From Thinopyrum elongatum (lineage: Eukaryota; Streptophyta; Magnoliopsida; Poales; Poaceae), in the NCBI GenBank assembly GCA_011799875.1, contig CM022299.1:36848755-36912754 (forward strand): 64,000 nucleotides of DNA. The letters are read 5' to 3'. Numbering within the stretch: position 1 is the stretch's first letter; each line of letters opens with the position of its first letter. This document shows positions 24,406-36,406 of this stretch, one piece after another. A program made the position numbers and the translations under genes. Under the pieces are notes generated by a model. The model was not told the origin of the DNA. It ran no database searches and was given only the letters and a program-made list of their open reading frames with translations.

Positions 24406-25234
24406 ATGGTTGAAGAACCACCCAAAATCTATCATACTGCTGAAGCTTTTTACTTGGATCATCTTCGACTCCTTTGTGCTCATGCTGAAACCCCAACTAG
24501 CTTAGTTGAGGGATAATCATTAAATGAGCATGCTTATTTTGTGCGACACCGCTTATCTCAAAAAGGGAAACTTTTACGGCATCATATTAATAGTTTGTAT
24601 TGCTATGCTTTGAATTTATGCGAAATACATGATTTTACTTGTTGTTCTGAAGATCCTAAAAAACACCTTCCCTTCCAATGTGAGTTTAGGATAATGGAAT
24701 TTTATCTTCTTATGCCAAGGGTATTTATAATTACTATGATATTGAACAAATTGAAGAATTCGTTGCTTTTAAGGGTGCTTATGAAATTGTTTCTTTGATT
24801 GAAAAGTATGATGCTACTCTTTACAAATCTGAAAATTTTGCCATACTTAAATATTGCTATGAAAATTCTTCTTCTAATGCTTATATTAAACCATATATTG
24901 AGGACTTCTCCGATGTCCAAGAAGTGACTAATATTTTGCAGGAGTCTATGGAAAAAGAAATTGATGAAACTTTGAGCTCATTGGATGAAAAAGATGATGA
25001 GGAGAGCAAAGAACAAACGGAGGAAGAACGGATTAGCTACCCGTGCCCACCTTCTAATGAGAGTAACTCTTCAACTCATACATTGGTTAATGTCCCTTCG
25101 TGCTTACCGAAGGATGAATGCTATGATAATTGCTATGATCCCATTGATTCATTTGAAATATCCCTTTTTGATGAACTTGATGCTTGCTATGCTTGTGGCC
25201 AAGATGCCAATATGAATTATGCTTATGGAGATGA
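24406..25234 (+). pseudogene. gag-like ORF remnant of element B, first part
   Basis: Starting MVEEPPKIYH, the frame is broken by a TAA near 24513 and a frameshift near 24715. It then runs open from about 24795 through an acidic Glu/Asp-rich region (SLDEKDDEESKEQ) to DACYACGQDANMNYAYGD, where C4 is inserted. It continues at 30011. This ORF type recurs in Triticeae Athila-like elements. I do not recognise a capsid or zinc-knuckle signature. Confidence 0.65.
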
Positions 25235-25484
25235 CACTACTGGAAACAGAGAATTTGCCATCAGTCACCTCTTTGCCGTCTGCTAGCTGACGGCAAAGAA
25301 GGCCTTTGTCGTCTGCTTCTAAAAAATGGACGGCAAAGAACTGGCTGATGGCAAAGATCCTATTTGCCATCAACCAACAGACGGGAAAGAAGTGGGTGGG
25401 GTCCAGTGGAGGCCCAAACCCTAACGGCCCACCAGCCCCACCTCTTTGTCGTCCGCCAGCAGACGACAAAGAATTGAGTATGTA

Positions 25485-25955
25485 ATGGCCGTCCCGTCCC
25501 CTCCTCTCTCTCTTCTCTCTCTCCCTCCCCTCCCCGACCCCCCGTTCGCACCCGACCCCAACCGCCGCCGGCCACCGCGCCCGCGACCCCAACCGCCGCC
25601 GACCCCCGCCGCCCCGTCCACGTCGCCCCGCCACCCCGCGGTCGTCCCGCCACCCCGTCCCCACTCCCCTCGGCCGCCCGCCCCCTCCACCATGCCCCGG
25701 CCCCCACCGCGCCCCCGCGCCCCGTCCACGTCCCGCCACCCACGGCCGTCCCGCCCCCCCCCTCGGCCTCCGCCCCCTCCCCTGCGGACGCCGCCGCCCC
25801 CTCACCGGGTCCCCCCTTGTCCTGCGGCCGCCCCGCCCCCTCACCTGCGGTGGCCGTCCTGCCGCCCCGGCAGGCCGCGGCGCCGCCCCCCTCCCCTGCG
25901 GCGAAGCTACTCCACCGAGGCGCCCCCTCCTCCACCGGCCGCCCCCTCCCCTGCG
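25485..25955 (+). other. Pro-rich GC-rich leader or first exon of the C4 gene
   Basis: An open frame begins with ATG at 25485 just after the subterminal repeats and encodes almost only Pro, Arg, Ser and Ala. A donor-like CTGCG|GTGAG lies at 25955. It may be exon 1 of the transposase gene or a GC-rich leader. Low complexity prevents a firm call, and the opposite strand is equally open. Confidence 0.3.
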
Positions 25956-26134
25956 GTGAGCTCCTCACCCTTTTTTTCTTTTGTTTTTTTAATTTTACTT
26001 TTAGGTTTATGTTCTAGTTTAGTTTAGTTAAGTTAAGTTTATTTTAGTTTAGTTTATTTTATTTTAGTTTTAGTTTTAGTTTAGAAGAAGAATAAGAAGA
26101 GTAGGAGGAAGGAGGAAGATGAGGAGGAGGGAGG

Positions 26135-26320
26135 AGAAGAAGAAGAAGAAGAAGAAGAAGAAGAAGAAGAAGAAGAAGAAGAAGAAGAAGAAGAAGAAGA
26201 AGAAGAAGAAGAAGAAGAAGAAGAAGAAGAAGAAGAAGAAGAAGAACAAGAAGAAGAAGAAGAAGAAGAAAAGAAGGAAGAAGAAGATGAAAAAAAAGAA
26301 GAAGAAAAGAGGGAGGAGGA
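26135..26320 (+). repeat. GAA microsatellite
   Basis: About 35 or more (GAA) units in a nearly pure tract, fraying into 'gaaaa' and 'gatgaa' at the end. It lies in the first intron of the C4 gene. The lysine-rich frame across it is an artefact. Confidence 0.97.
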
Positions 26321-26487
26321 GAAGTTTAGTTTAGTTTATGTTTAGTTTAGTTTTAGTTTTAGTTTAGTTTTAACAAAAGAAGAAGAAGAAGAAGAATACG
26401 AGGAGGGTAATTTCTCCTTTACACAATTAAAAATCTTCGAATAAGCTTAGTTATTGTACTAAACAATGTTGTCTTGTTTGATTGCAG

Positions 26488-27975
26488 ACCTTCTACAGGT
26501 GTGAGGAGGGATACAAGGAGGCCTGTGCATGGGTTATCGATGCCGAGTGCAGGCGCCTACTACAAAACTTACGGCACGAGGCTCGGGTGCAGGCTGTTCG
26601 AGACTACTTCGCCTCGCGTGGTGTTCGGAAGCCCAAGAAGAAGTGCCGCGGAAAGTTTCTGAAGAAGGAGGAGTACATGACGGTAATTTCCTATATTCTT
26701 AAGGCCTTGTTCTTAATTTCGTTGATTTGATTCGTAGGCGTAGCGCTCAAGTTTCTCTTTACTGACTTAGGTGCCCCCGAGATGGTGTGCGGATAAGATG
26801 GATTGTTGGGAGGCATTGGTGGATGAGTGGTGCTCAAACGCATGGCGGGTCGTCCACAAAGGTGCCAAGGACAAGCGTACCCAAATGAGAGGTGTGCCAC
26901 ACCATCAAGGCAGCACCAACTTATATCAATACGGGCGGAACTGGGTATGTGGTTTGCTTCATGATTCATGAAATTCGTTCTGTCATGCTTGCTTGAGCCC
27001 TTTAATTACTAATACTATGTTCCTCTCTTTTAGGCGGGATACAATCTGGCACCGGTGCCAGAGGTGTTCGACCTCTATGCCATGGCCCATACTGCCCCGT
27101 TCAAGAAGGCCAAGGCATTCTCTACGTCTGACCTCGATCATCTAGAGAACTTCACCAACATATCCTCCCACAACAAGCTCGTGAAGTACAGAGATGAGGG
27201 GAAGGCGAGGAAAGGGGAGGACTTTAACCGGGGCTGGTGATGATATCTGGTGGCGGGAGGTCCCATGGCTCGATAGCCATTGGAGATGGACTTATCCGTT
27301 GTCCTCGCACTCTCCCGAAGATCAAGGCGCGCCAAATGAGCTCAGATCCTGAGATAAGGCCTCGTCCACGGCCAATCGAGCTCGCCTTCCAGGTTAGTTA
27401 TACAGACTCAGATTTCTTTCAAGCATTACATTGTGTGTGTGCAGCCATCGATGATTACAATGCTAACGAGGAGTGGTGTTGCAGGCTGCTCTTCAGAGTG
27501 AGAGAGATAGAACCCAGGTGCTTCTGGCGGAGAGGGACCGGCAGGCGGAGGAGAAGCAGCGAGAGTTGGAGGAGAAGACGACAAGGTTGATGGAGGAGAA
27601 GAGGGCACAGACTGACATGCAGAACCAGGCCATGTACGAGCTCCTCGTGGTAAGTTTCTTTTGCATATTAGCCAAATCATGCACGTAATGTTCGTTTCAT
27701 TACTAACTAGTATGACTGACCCGTGAAAACCAAATGTGCAGTCTGTGTGCCAGAAGGCCGGTCAGACCCCTCCGCCGATGCCAGAGATTGCTCCGGGGAC
27801 CACGGTGAGTTTAATTTGAATGGTCATTAGTTACTAGTATTAACATTTGAGTGTCGTCATGCTAACGAGACATTGCAAATGATCTTTGGTGCAGCGTGCC
27901 TCTAGACAAGAATCACACGATCCTTCTCCAGGTGGTGGTACCGGCACGAGCCATGCCGGTGCTTCACCTCCGTGA
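26488..27975 (+). pseudogene. C4 plant transposase (Ptta/En/Spm type), six exons, one frame lesion
   Basis: Six exons with standard borders are visible: 26488-26682, 26771-26944, 27034-27392, 27485-27649, 27742-27804 and 27895-27975 (TGA). Exons 1-3 encode the part recognisable as a plant En/Spm transposase-type domain (Pfam PF03004 type): CEEGYKEACAWVIDAECRRL, WCADKMDCWEALVDEW, RGVPHHQGSTNLYQYGRNW and VFDLYAMAHTAPFKK. Exon 3 is 359 nt, one short of a whole codon number. The frame changes near 27230-27240, after KGEDFNRG, and resumes as GRSHGSIAIGDGLI. Exon 4 is a coiled coil (SERDRTQVLLAERDRQAEEK); exons 5-6 form a Pro/Ser/Gly tail. By analogy with TnpA it would bind subterminal repeats. The missing base makes this copy probably inactive. 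Confidence 0.8.
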
Positions 27976-27999
27976 TGACGGTAAGTTTTCTCTAGTGTT

Positions 28000-28850
28000 T
28001 TGCTTACCAAATGCATAAAGACCTAGACTTAGCTTTATTTCCTGCAAAATGCTTACCATAATGACCTAGACTTAGCTTATCTTCCTCCAAAATGACATAA
28101 TTAGCATACTTAGCTCCAAAATGATCTATACTTAGCTTTGTTTCCTCCAAAATGACCTAAGTTAGCTCTAATATGCTAAGTTATCTCCAATATGCTTAGT
28201 TACCTAGGTTTGCTCAATAATGACATACACTTAGCTTACTTATGTAAAAAATGGCATAATTAGCTTACTTAGGTTTGAAATGGCATAACAACCTTGGTAA
28301 CCTCATATATGTCATATAGTTAGCTTATTTTCCTCGAAAATGACATAATAAGCTTAATTAGCTCCAAAATTATCAATTTTACCTAAGTTAGATCCAAAAT
28401 GACCTAAGTTAGCTGTAAGTTAGCTCTAAAATGCTAAATTAGCTCTAATATGCTTAGTTACCTACGTTAGCTCAACAAGACCTATACTTAGCTTACTTAT
28501 GTCAAAAATGGCATAATATGCTTAGTTAAATCAAAAATGGCATAATTAGCTAGGTTAGCTCCAAATTGACCCATTTTACCTAGGTTAGCTCCAATATGAT
28601 CCATTTTACCTAGGTTAGCTCCAAAATGACCAAGTTTACCTAGGTTAGCTCCAATATGATCCATTTTAGCTAGGTTAGCTCCAAAATGATCCATTTTACC
28701 TACGTTAGCTCAAAAATGGCATAATTACTTATGTTAGCACAAAAATGACCTATACTTACCTTATTTTTCTCCAAATTGACATAATAAGCTTAGTTAGCTC
28801 AAAAATGGCATAATTACCTATGTAAGCTCTAAAATGACACAAATAAGGAA
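28000..28850. repeat. degenerate 'ttagctccaaaatgac' repeats, with five 30-bp units
   Basis: The whole stretch is made of variants of 'ttagctccaaaatgacctaag'. At 28558-28707 they form five regular 30-bp units ('gctccaa.atgatccatttt' then 'acctaggtta'). They lie downstream of the coding exons, in the 3' transcribed part of C4. A reverse-strand frame with 10-residue repeats is only a by-product. Confidence 0.85.
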
Positions 28851-29261
28851 TAAGAAGAAGAAAAACAAGGAAGAGGAGAAAAAGAAAGAATAGATGAAAA
28901 AAGAGAAGAAAAAGAAAGAATAAAAGAAGAAGAATGAGAAGGAAAAGGGTAAAAACCTTCTTCTTCTTCTTTTCTCTTCTTTTTAGTTTCTCTTCTTCTT
29001 CTTTTTTCTTCTTATTCTTCTTCTTCTTCTTCTTCTTCTTTTCTTCTTCTTCTTCTTCTAGTCTTCTTCTTCTTCTTCTTCTTCTTCTTCTTCTTCTTCT
29101 CTCTCCAAAATGACCTAAGTTAGCTCTAATATGCTTAGTTAATAGGGTTTAGCTCAATAATGACCTATACTTAGCTGCTTTATATCAAAAATGGCATAAT
29201 ATGCTTAGTTCACTAAAAAATGGCATAATTAGATAGGTTAGCTCCATTTTACCTAAGTATG

Positions 29262-29293
<32 letters not shown>

Positions 29294-29335
29294 ATTTTCT
29301 TCTTCTTCTTCTAGTCTTCTTCTTCTAACTTTCTT
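28850..29335. repeat. GAA/CTT microsatellite tracts
   Basis: 'agaagaaaaa' sequence (28850-28945) is followed at once by CTT tracts (28957-29100), and a further CTT tract lies at 29265-29330. The CTT tracts are complementary to the GAA tract at 26135-26320 of the same element. An exon-like end with 'ttttgcag' follows at about 29349. Confidence 0.9.
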
Positions 29336-30010
29336 GTTTCCCATTTTGCAGATTTCATTCACTTCACGGAAGCTTGCATGGATGGAGTGCTTGTTTCCCA
29401 TTTATGCTTTTATTTTGTATCGATGAACAATGTGGAACTTGTTATATGGATGCATGGAACTATGTGTTGGATGAACAATGTGAAACTATTGTAATATGTA
29501 TGGATGGAACTATGTGTTGGTTATGTATGTATGATGAAACTTGTGTGTTGGATATGTCATATGTCTGTTGTGCCTGTGAAAAAAAAATATATATCATATT
29601 TTTTGCTGTGAAATTGCTTGGATATAAGAAAAACAGAAAAAAGAGGCAATGCAGCCTCTTTGCCGTCTGCCACAGACGGCAAAGAGGCCACGTGGCAGCA
29701 ACCTGTGCAACCTAGGAGCTATACCATTTGGTTACTTTGCCGTCTGTGGCAGACAGCAAAGGGGAGGGCATATTTGCCGTCCGCTGGCAGACGGCAAAGG
29801 CTGCCATTAGCCACCTAATGCGGCTAACTCCTGTTAGTTACCGTCCACATTCTTTGCCGTCTGCCACGGACGGCAAAGAACCTGTTTACCGTCAGGTTCT
29901 TTGCCGGGCAGCTTTGCCATCGGTGGCAGACGACAAAGGGCTTTGCCATCCGCTTTTGGTGCCTTTGCTGTCTGCCATGGCAGACGGCAAATAAGCTGAT
30001 TCATGTAGTG

Positions 30011-30478
30011 TGAACTTGCTATAGTTCCTTATGTTGAGAATGAAATTGTTGCTATTGCACACACACATGATAGTCCTATTATCTTTTTGAATTCTTCAAA
30101 CTACACTATATCGGAGAAGTTTGCTCTTATTAAGGAATACATTGATGGGTTGCCTTTTACTGTTGCACATGATGATTTTGATGAATATAATATGCATGTT
30201 CTTGCTGCTCCTACTTGCAATTATTATGAGAGAGGAACTATATCTCCACCTATTTATGTTTCCAACACGATAAAATTGCAAGAAACTGCTTATGCTATGT
30301 ATTGGCCTTTACTTGATGTGCCTGAATTGTTCTTTTATGACATGCCGATGCATAGGAAGATAGTTAAACTTCGTCATTGCATGATATATGTTGCTTTGTG
30401 CTCATTACTAAATGCCAAATCATTGTTAATTAAAATTGGCTTTGATATACCTTGGGATCCGGGTGGATCAATTACTTG
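30011..30478 (+). pseudogene. gag-like ORF remnant of element B, second part
   Basis: This continues the ORF cut by C4 at the TGA duplication. It includes NYTISEKFALIKEYIDGLPF, CNYYERGTISPPIYVSN and YAMYWPLLDVPELFFYDMP, and ends at TGA after WDPGGSIT (30478). The frame is open across this part. The function is unrecognised; it is characteristic of the element type. Confidence 0.7.
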
Positions 30479-30646
30479 AGCACTTTATGCCTAGCTTAAT
30501 GGCTTTAAAGAAAGCGCTGCCAGGGAGACAACCCGAAAGTTTTAGGAAGCCATTTTATTCTGTTGAGTACTTTTATAAAGTTTAAAAACAAAAAAATATA
30601 GAAGGGAACTTATAACTTTACAAAAAGAAAAGTGAAAGTAAGAAAG

Positions 30647-31020
30647 CACTACTAGGGAAATGCTTATAGGTAGGACATCAGTAGTAGCGCTGGAAAATAA
30701 CCAGCGCTGCTGCTAATTAGCAGTAGCGTGGGTCTAGCGCAGCACTACAAGTGACGCCTTAGCAGTAGCACTGGAAATGGAAAGAGCGCTACTGATAAGT
30801 GGGACCAAACGAGCCCACCGACGCTAGCCGTAGTAGCAGCGCGGCCCAAAATACAGCGCTACTGCTAAGATTTTAGCAGTAGCGTTTGCTAAGACAACAT
30901 CGCTACTACTATTGGGCCCCACTTAGTAGTAGCTGCTTCCGACAAGCGCTACTACTAAGCACCATAGCAATAGCGCCTTCAGGAATACAGCGCTACTGCT
31001 AGGCGTGGCTGCCACCTTTT
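30647..31020 (+). repeat. C5 5' terminal and subterminal repeats
   Basis: The TIR CACTACTAGGGAAA is followed by many copies of 'agcagtagcgctgg' and its complement 'ccagcgctactgcta', alternating in direction every 30-60 bp. 31020-31600 is CT-rich leader sequence without a recognised gene. Confidence 0.9.
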
Positions 31021-31625
31021 CACCCACCCCTCTCCCCTCTCCCCCCTTCCTCCCCTCTCCCCTCTCTAAGTTACTTCACCATTATTGCCCTTCTTCTCTC
31101 TTCCTTCTACCTCTCTTCTCTCCCCATTAATGCCCCCCTCTAGCATAATTCTCCTCCATAAATGGCCTTTCTTCTCTATCTTCCTCATTTATATGGCTCT
31201 CCCTCCTTACATACATATAGATCTAGCTAGCTCATCTCTCGCCATCTCCATTAGTTAGCTAGAGTCATCTCTCCTCCCAACAACTAGATCTAGCTAGCTA
31301 TTTAGCCATCCACTTTTGATCCCTATAGGTAGCGAAGGCATCATCTAACCGTGCTCGATCTCTCTCGGGAGATAGGTGAGTAAAAAGTTGTGCATTTCAA
31401 GAATGGGAATATGTGTGTTTGAGATATGGAGGGATTTGTGCGAGTGACATGCCCCCGAGTTGCTTATGTTTTGCCGAAATGTCGATTTATTTCTGTTTCG
31501 GTGAATTTCAAGCAAACTCGATATGTCCTATTTTTAGGCAAGGTCATGCCAAATTTTTATATGACTTTGATGCATGCATGCATTTTGTTTATAACCCTTT
31601 TTCTTGTTATACCGCGTACTCGGTC

Positions 31626-34600
31626 ATGAAGGTGAGTGGATGGAAGGTGGAGCGATACTTGCAATCCACGGTGATGGACATGTATGCAAATCATCGGACT
31701 AGGATTAGATGTCCGTGTACAAGATGCAAAGAAGGAGTCCTTTTGGACCCTTTTGTTCGTGGCAGTTTGAAGGCGCACCTGCTGATGAATGGTTTCATGG
31801 ATGGCTATACTCGGTGGATAAGTGAAGATGATGATGAGGACGTCCACATGGTAGGGAATAACGACATGGGGCTAGACGAAGAGATGGCCGATCGACACAA
31901 AGACGATGGCGCCGGACATGGCGGCAGGGAAGAGTCCGGACATGGTGGCGGCGGAGAAGATTCCGGACATGGCGAAGAAGAGTCCGGACAAGGCGGAGAA
32001 GAGGTGCCAGACTACATACCGCAGTCTTCGATGCTACTAAGTTCAGTCGTGCAGGACCCTCATGTTCGAGACCTCCTTCGCAAGAGTACGACTAGCGAAA
32101 GAGCTGCTTCTAGAGAGGAGGCCAAGCTAGCGCAACTTGAAGTAGACTCGAAGACTCCATTGTATGACGGTTGCGATCCCGAGGTGACCCGCTTGAGTTT
32201 CATGCTCGAACTTCTAAAGATGAAGGCCAAAAACAAATGGATAGACAAAAGCCTCAATGAGCATTTGAAGTATCTACATAATAAAGTTCTTCCCGCGAGG
32301 AACCTGTGTCCTACTAGTGTCGAGGAGGCCAAGAAAATCGTTTGCCCTCTTGATCTGCCGCACATTAGATACCACACATGCATCAACGATTGCATCATTT
32401 ATCAGGGGGGCACGCTGAAAAAACCAGCTGTCCAGTGTGCAATGCTTCTCGATACAAGAAGGCAAGAAAGAAAGCTCCTCAGAAAGTTGTATGGTACTTT
32501 TCGATCACTCCCCATCTACAGCGGTATTTCGTAGATCCTAAGGAAGCAAAGCTCATGCGCTGGCATGCGGAGAGGAAGAAGCCCGACGATGGAGATGATC
32601 CGAAGCCGAGACACCTCACAGATGCTAGCTAGTGGAGAGCATTCAACGCCGAATATCAATTTTTCACAGAAGATGCAAGGAACGTCGTGCTTTGTGCGAG
32701 TACCGATGGCATGAATCCGTTTGGAAACCAGAACACCAACCACAGCACATGGCCCGTCTTTGTATGGATGTACAATCTCCCCCCATGGAAGTGCATGAAG
32801 ACAAAGTACATACACATGAGCATGCTGATTCAAGGGCCGAAACAACCGGGAAATAATATTAACCTATATATGGGGCTTCTAAAAGAGGAGCTAGACACGT
32901 TATGGAAAACACCGACATGGACATGGGACGCGAGCAAAGGATAGTATTTCTATATGAGAGCCGCGCTGATGACGATGGTGCACGACTATCTCGGTTACGG
33001 GTACACCTCAGGCCAGGTGTGCCACGGATACTGCGGATGCACGAGGTGCATGGATGATACAATGTCTCAGCAGCTTACGTCAACGAAAGATGGCGGGTCT
33101 AGGAAAATCGTGTACATGGGGCATCGTAGATGGCTCGAGAAGGATGACCCGTGGAGAAAACGTGGAGATCTATTCAATGGTTTGGCTAAGCATCGAGGAC
33201 CTCCACGTAAGAGGAGTGGCGCCGAAATCAACGAGCTGTTGAAAAACTGAGAACAGTGCCCCGCGCCGGGAAAGATGGAAAAGGCGCCGGAGCCGCTGCT
33301 GAAGGTATGGAAAAGGAGGTATGTTTTCTGGGACTTGGAGTACTGGCCCAATCACGACACGTTGCATTGCCTTGATCAAATGCATATCACGAAGAATGTC
33401 CTCGAGAGCTTGCTTGGCACATTGATGAACATGCCGGGGAAGACCAAGGATGGGCCGAAGGCAAGGAAAGACTTGGAAGATTTGGAGATCAAGAGAGATC
33501 TCCACCGTAAAAAGTCACCGGAGGAGACGGAGACGGAGGCGGGGAAAAGGGGCAGAAAAGTCAACAAGAAGGAGGAGAATTATTGCCCCCCTTCTTGCTT
33601 CACCTTAAGTGCGAAGGAGATCCATCAATTCATCAAGTGCCTTACAGGAATCAAAGTCAGTTATGGTTACTGTGGGAAGATAAGCAGATTTCTAGGTACC
33701 AAGAAGAAAAGGTTCAGCGGGATGAAGTCTCATGACTGTCACGTGATGATTACACAGATACTCTAGGTTGCCATTAGAGGGATGATGGAGAAGCACATCC
33801 GTGACACGCTTACTGGTCTCTGCAACTTCTTCGACGTTATCTCTCAAAAGTCCATCAGTGTGAAGCAGCTCCGAAGGCTACAGGAAGAGATCGTTGTCAT
33901 ACTATGTGAGCTTGAGATGTACTACCCACCCGTGTTCTTTGACGTCATGGTGCATCGGTGTGTCCACATCGTGGACTACATCATCGACCTCGGGCCGACA
34001 TTCCTTCATAGCATGATGCCATTTGAGAGGATGAATGGGGTCATCAAAGGATTCATTCGTAACATGTCCCGTCCCGATGGGAGCATCGTCCAGGGGTTTC
34101 TGACCCAAGAGTGCATCTCCTTTTGCAAGAATTATATAGGCGGAGACCCTATTGTTGGTTTGCCCATCAAGAAGCACCATGGGAGGCTCGGAGGAGACGG
34201 TCACAACAACGGCCGGAGGGAATTGCACGTGGACTACTCGAATCGATGGAACGAATTTGACAGGGCCAACTTAGTAGTGCTACAACACCTAGATGTGGTA
34301 GATGATTATGTGACACTGCACAAAGAAACCATCGCAAAGAAGTACCGTGATCAGGGGATGCGCAAGACGGACAACGAAGTTACCGTAGAGCACAACACCA
34401 CTTTCTTGCGTTGGTTCAAAGAGCAAGTTCTTGCTAATCCCCCGGAAGAGGGCAGTTCGGACGGATTGCTCATACACGCCTTAGCACATGACCCCGCGCC
34501 CAAACTCACGACCTATTAGGCATATGATATCAACGTACACATTCTACACGGAGGCCAAAGAAATGGACAGTGATTACCAGAACTCAGGGGTGACGATTGA

Positions 34601-34985
34601 ATGCGTGACCGACGCCAATGGCACAACTGAAAGATTCTATGGAAGGGTTGAAGAGATTTGAGAGCTTGACTACGCTGGAATGCACGATGCGACGATGTTT
34701 CGTGTTAGATGGGCTAAGGCCGTCGCAAGAGAAAACAAGTATTTCACTACCATGTATATACCCGACGCGAAGAGCGCTACTGTGAACATTAACGTCATCA
34801 CCACAACTGAGCCATGGGTACACGCTAAGCACGTGACACAATGCTTCTTCATAACCGACCCGACCAAACCCAGCCATGTTGTCGTGAGGAGAGGCAAAAG
34901 GAGCATCGTCGGAATGGATGGAGTCGCCAACGAGGAAGACTATGACCAATACGGCAACCCAGAGCACATAGCAGCCAAACTGAGG
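31626..34985 (+). pseudogene. tnp2: TNP2 (CACTA) transposase, decayed
   Basis: The protein can be followed for about 1,100 codons. An N-terminal transposase-associated zinc-finger-like domain (IRCPCTRCKEG, then LKAHLLMNGFMDGYTRW) comes first. An acidic Gly/His-rich linker and the TNP2 core follow (HTCINDCIIY, SCPVCNASRY, STDGMNPFGNQ, WPVFVWMYNLPPWKC, CHGYCGCTRCMD, HCLDQMHITKN). After that come a DUF4218-like part (MMPFERMNGVIKGFIRNMSRP) and a DUF4216-like end (YGRVEEI, FRVRWAKAV, FITDPTKPS). Damage: a frameshift in the G-run at 32404-32409; in-frame stops at 32630, 32942, 33248, 33764 and 34517; a frameshift near 34540; and a stop at about 34660. The enzyme would cut and join element ends in the nucleus; this copy cannot. 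The start is uncertain. The C-terminal end is fused to the Ulp1-like frame. Confidence 0.9.
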
Positions 34986-36124
34986 ATTTTGAAGTGCGTG
35001 TACCCGTCAAAGGTGCGGCCATGTTCCATGTCATGGGCGAGCCGATGCTACCACCGAAACCGCTGGAGGCACTATCAGGGGATCTCAGGAGACTGCATGA
35101 CCATGTGCTGTCGATTGAGAAAAGCCTACTAGCCTCGAAAGATCCAGGATATCCGACATACACGGCTCGTGTGCCTGAGGGGAAGTGCTACGTCGACACA
35201 CGACCCGCGGTGGTGTTCTTCCTGTGGTTTGACCATATCTTCAAGATGTTTCTGACAAGGCGGCTCGATTTTACAATCGTCTGCCTTTTTGCACTACATA
35301 TGAGCTCCATCATGAAGAGAGAAGAAGTTTCGCAAATCTGTGTGGCGGATCCATACTACATGCATGAGTCCTTATTGAGTCTCGGCGCCTTTGAGCGTGA
35401 GTACCTCCAAAACTTCATGGTACAGAATTAGGACCAGGAAATTGTCCTCCTGCCATATCATCCAAAGTAAGTCAGTGCCGGACAACCCTTTCGTACATTT
35501 CAATCATTCCTTCTCGCTCATATGGAGAATAATTTGAGGTGTTTTTTTCCCCGCAGCAACGGGTGCGCCGTCCTTATCGTTCTTTACCCGCGAGTCTCCC
35601 ACGCCGTGTATTTTGACCCTACCAGAAACTACGAGAAGAAGGACTACACCCACATAATGAATATTCTAGATGATGCTCTCCTAGGCTTCAGCATTAGGGG
35701 TGGCCACGTGCAGATCAGGAAACAAAGGAACAAGAAGTTGGGTTTCTCATATAAAACTAACTTCTGCTGCATCCATGTCCCAAAACCAAGCAAGAACGAT
35801 GGATTCTACCTCCTCCATCTCATGATGGAGTTCAGAATGGATCACCAAAAGCTTCGCATGACAAGCAGAAACGATGATCATATCCGCAAGTGTGTAGAAT
35901 ATCATGGAGAAGCGGATTATAAACTTAGAGATGACTTCTTTCGCATCCAGAGGGACATTGCGAAGATCATCATGAAAGAAGTCGTCAATGAGAAGGGGAT
36001 GTTCCACCACGTTCCTATATCGTGAGCTGATGTCCGAACTCGCATAGGCATGCAACGTTAGGACCTCACGCCATTCAAGAAGCTAGGGTCCATCCTTGAT
36101 GATATGGAAGAATGGAACTTCTAG
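34986..36124 (+). pseudogene. Ulp1-like (SUMO-protease fold) domain, unit 1 of C5
   Basis: Exon one (to 35466, donor GTAAGT) has FHVMGEPMLPPKPLEAL, EKSLLASKDPGYP, CVADPYYMHE and VLLPYHP. Exon two starts at 35557 after 'ccccgcag' with NGCAVLIVLYPRVSHAVYFD, DYTHIMNILDDALLGF and FCCIHVPKPSKNDGFYLLH. The end EEWNF is at 36122. The order resembles Ulp1-type C-terminal domains of plant CACTA proteins. The expected His-Trp before the strand, and the Cys-Gly of 'CGxxV', are not present: the matching places read CAVLIV and NDGFYLL. Stops lie at 35429, 36023 and about 36092. The N-terminal DUF8039-like part seen in unit 2 is missing; the frame starts straight after the TNP2 end, which points to an internal deletion. 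Confidence 0.7.
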
Positions 36125-36406
36125 TGATTTACGATGCCGATGATGATGATATGTGTCGGTTGAACTTGTATACTTTCTGTAGCAATGAAACTTTGTGATG
36201 TCCATGGTCCCTGCCGAACTTGCGTAACACTACTTTGTTAGTTTGGGTACGATGACCTGCGTATCTCTAGTTAATTAGTTTGCGTACTATATGTTGCATC
36301 TAGTTGCTAACCCTTTCTTTTGTTGTGTTGCTCTAGTATATTTTGTTGCATATGATTGTACATTCTCTTGATGAAGATGCATCTCTAACAGGTACCTAGA
36401 TTCTTG

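Larger units (their letters stand above)
25235..30010 (+). mobile_element. CACTA element C4, complete (4,776 bp, TSD TGA)
   Basis: It starts CACTACTGGAAACAGAG at 25235 and ends '..gattcatgtagtg' at 30010, flanked by TGA at 25232-25234 and 30011-30013. Both ends carry repeats of 'tttgccgtctgcc..gacggcaaag' in both orientations (25255-25475 and 29655-30000), so single strands can fold into many hairpins. It carries a plant transposase (Ptta/En/Spm) gene but no TNP2, so it needs help to move. Confidence 0.93.

Noticed and set aside
25149..25968. Long reverse-strand Gly/Arg-rich frames
   Set aside because: They mirror the GC-rich Pro/Arg leader of C4. Open frames on both strands reflect composition, and one runs into the Athila ORF.
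26119..26334. Lysine-rich open frame
   Set aside because: It is the translation of a GAA microsatellite in an intron.
28497..28694. Reverse-strand frame with 10-residue repeats (MDHFGANLGK-like)
   Set aside because: A direct result of five 30-bp tandem repeats, antisense to the C4 gene.
25240..30005. CRISPR-like regular repeats (tttgccgtctgcc)
   Set aside because: These are CACTA subterminal repeats in both orientations, with variable spacing, at element ends.
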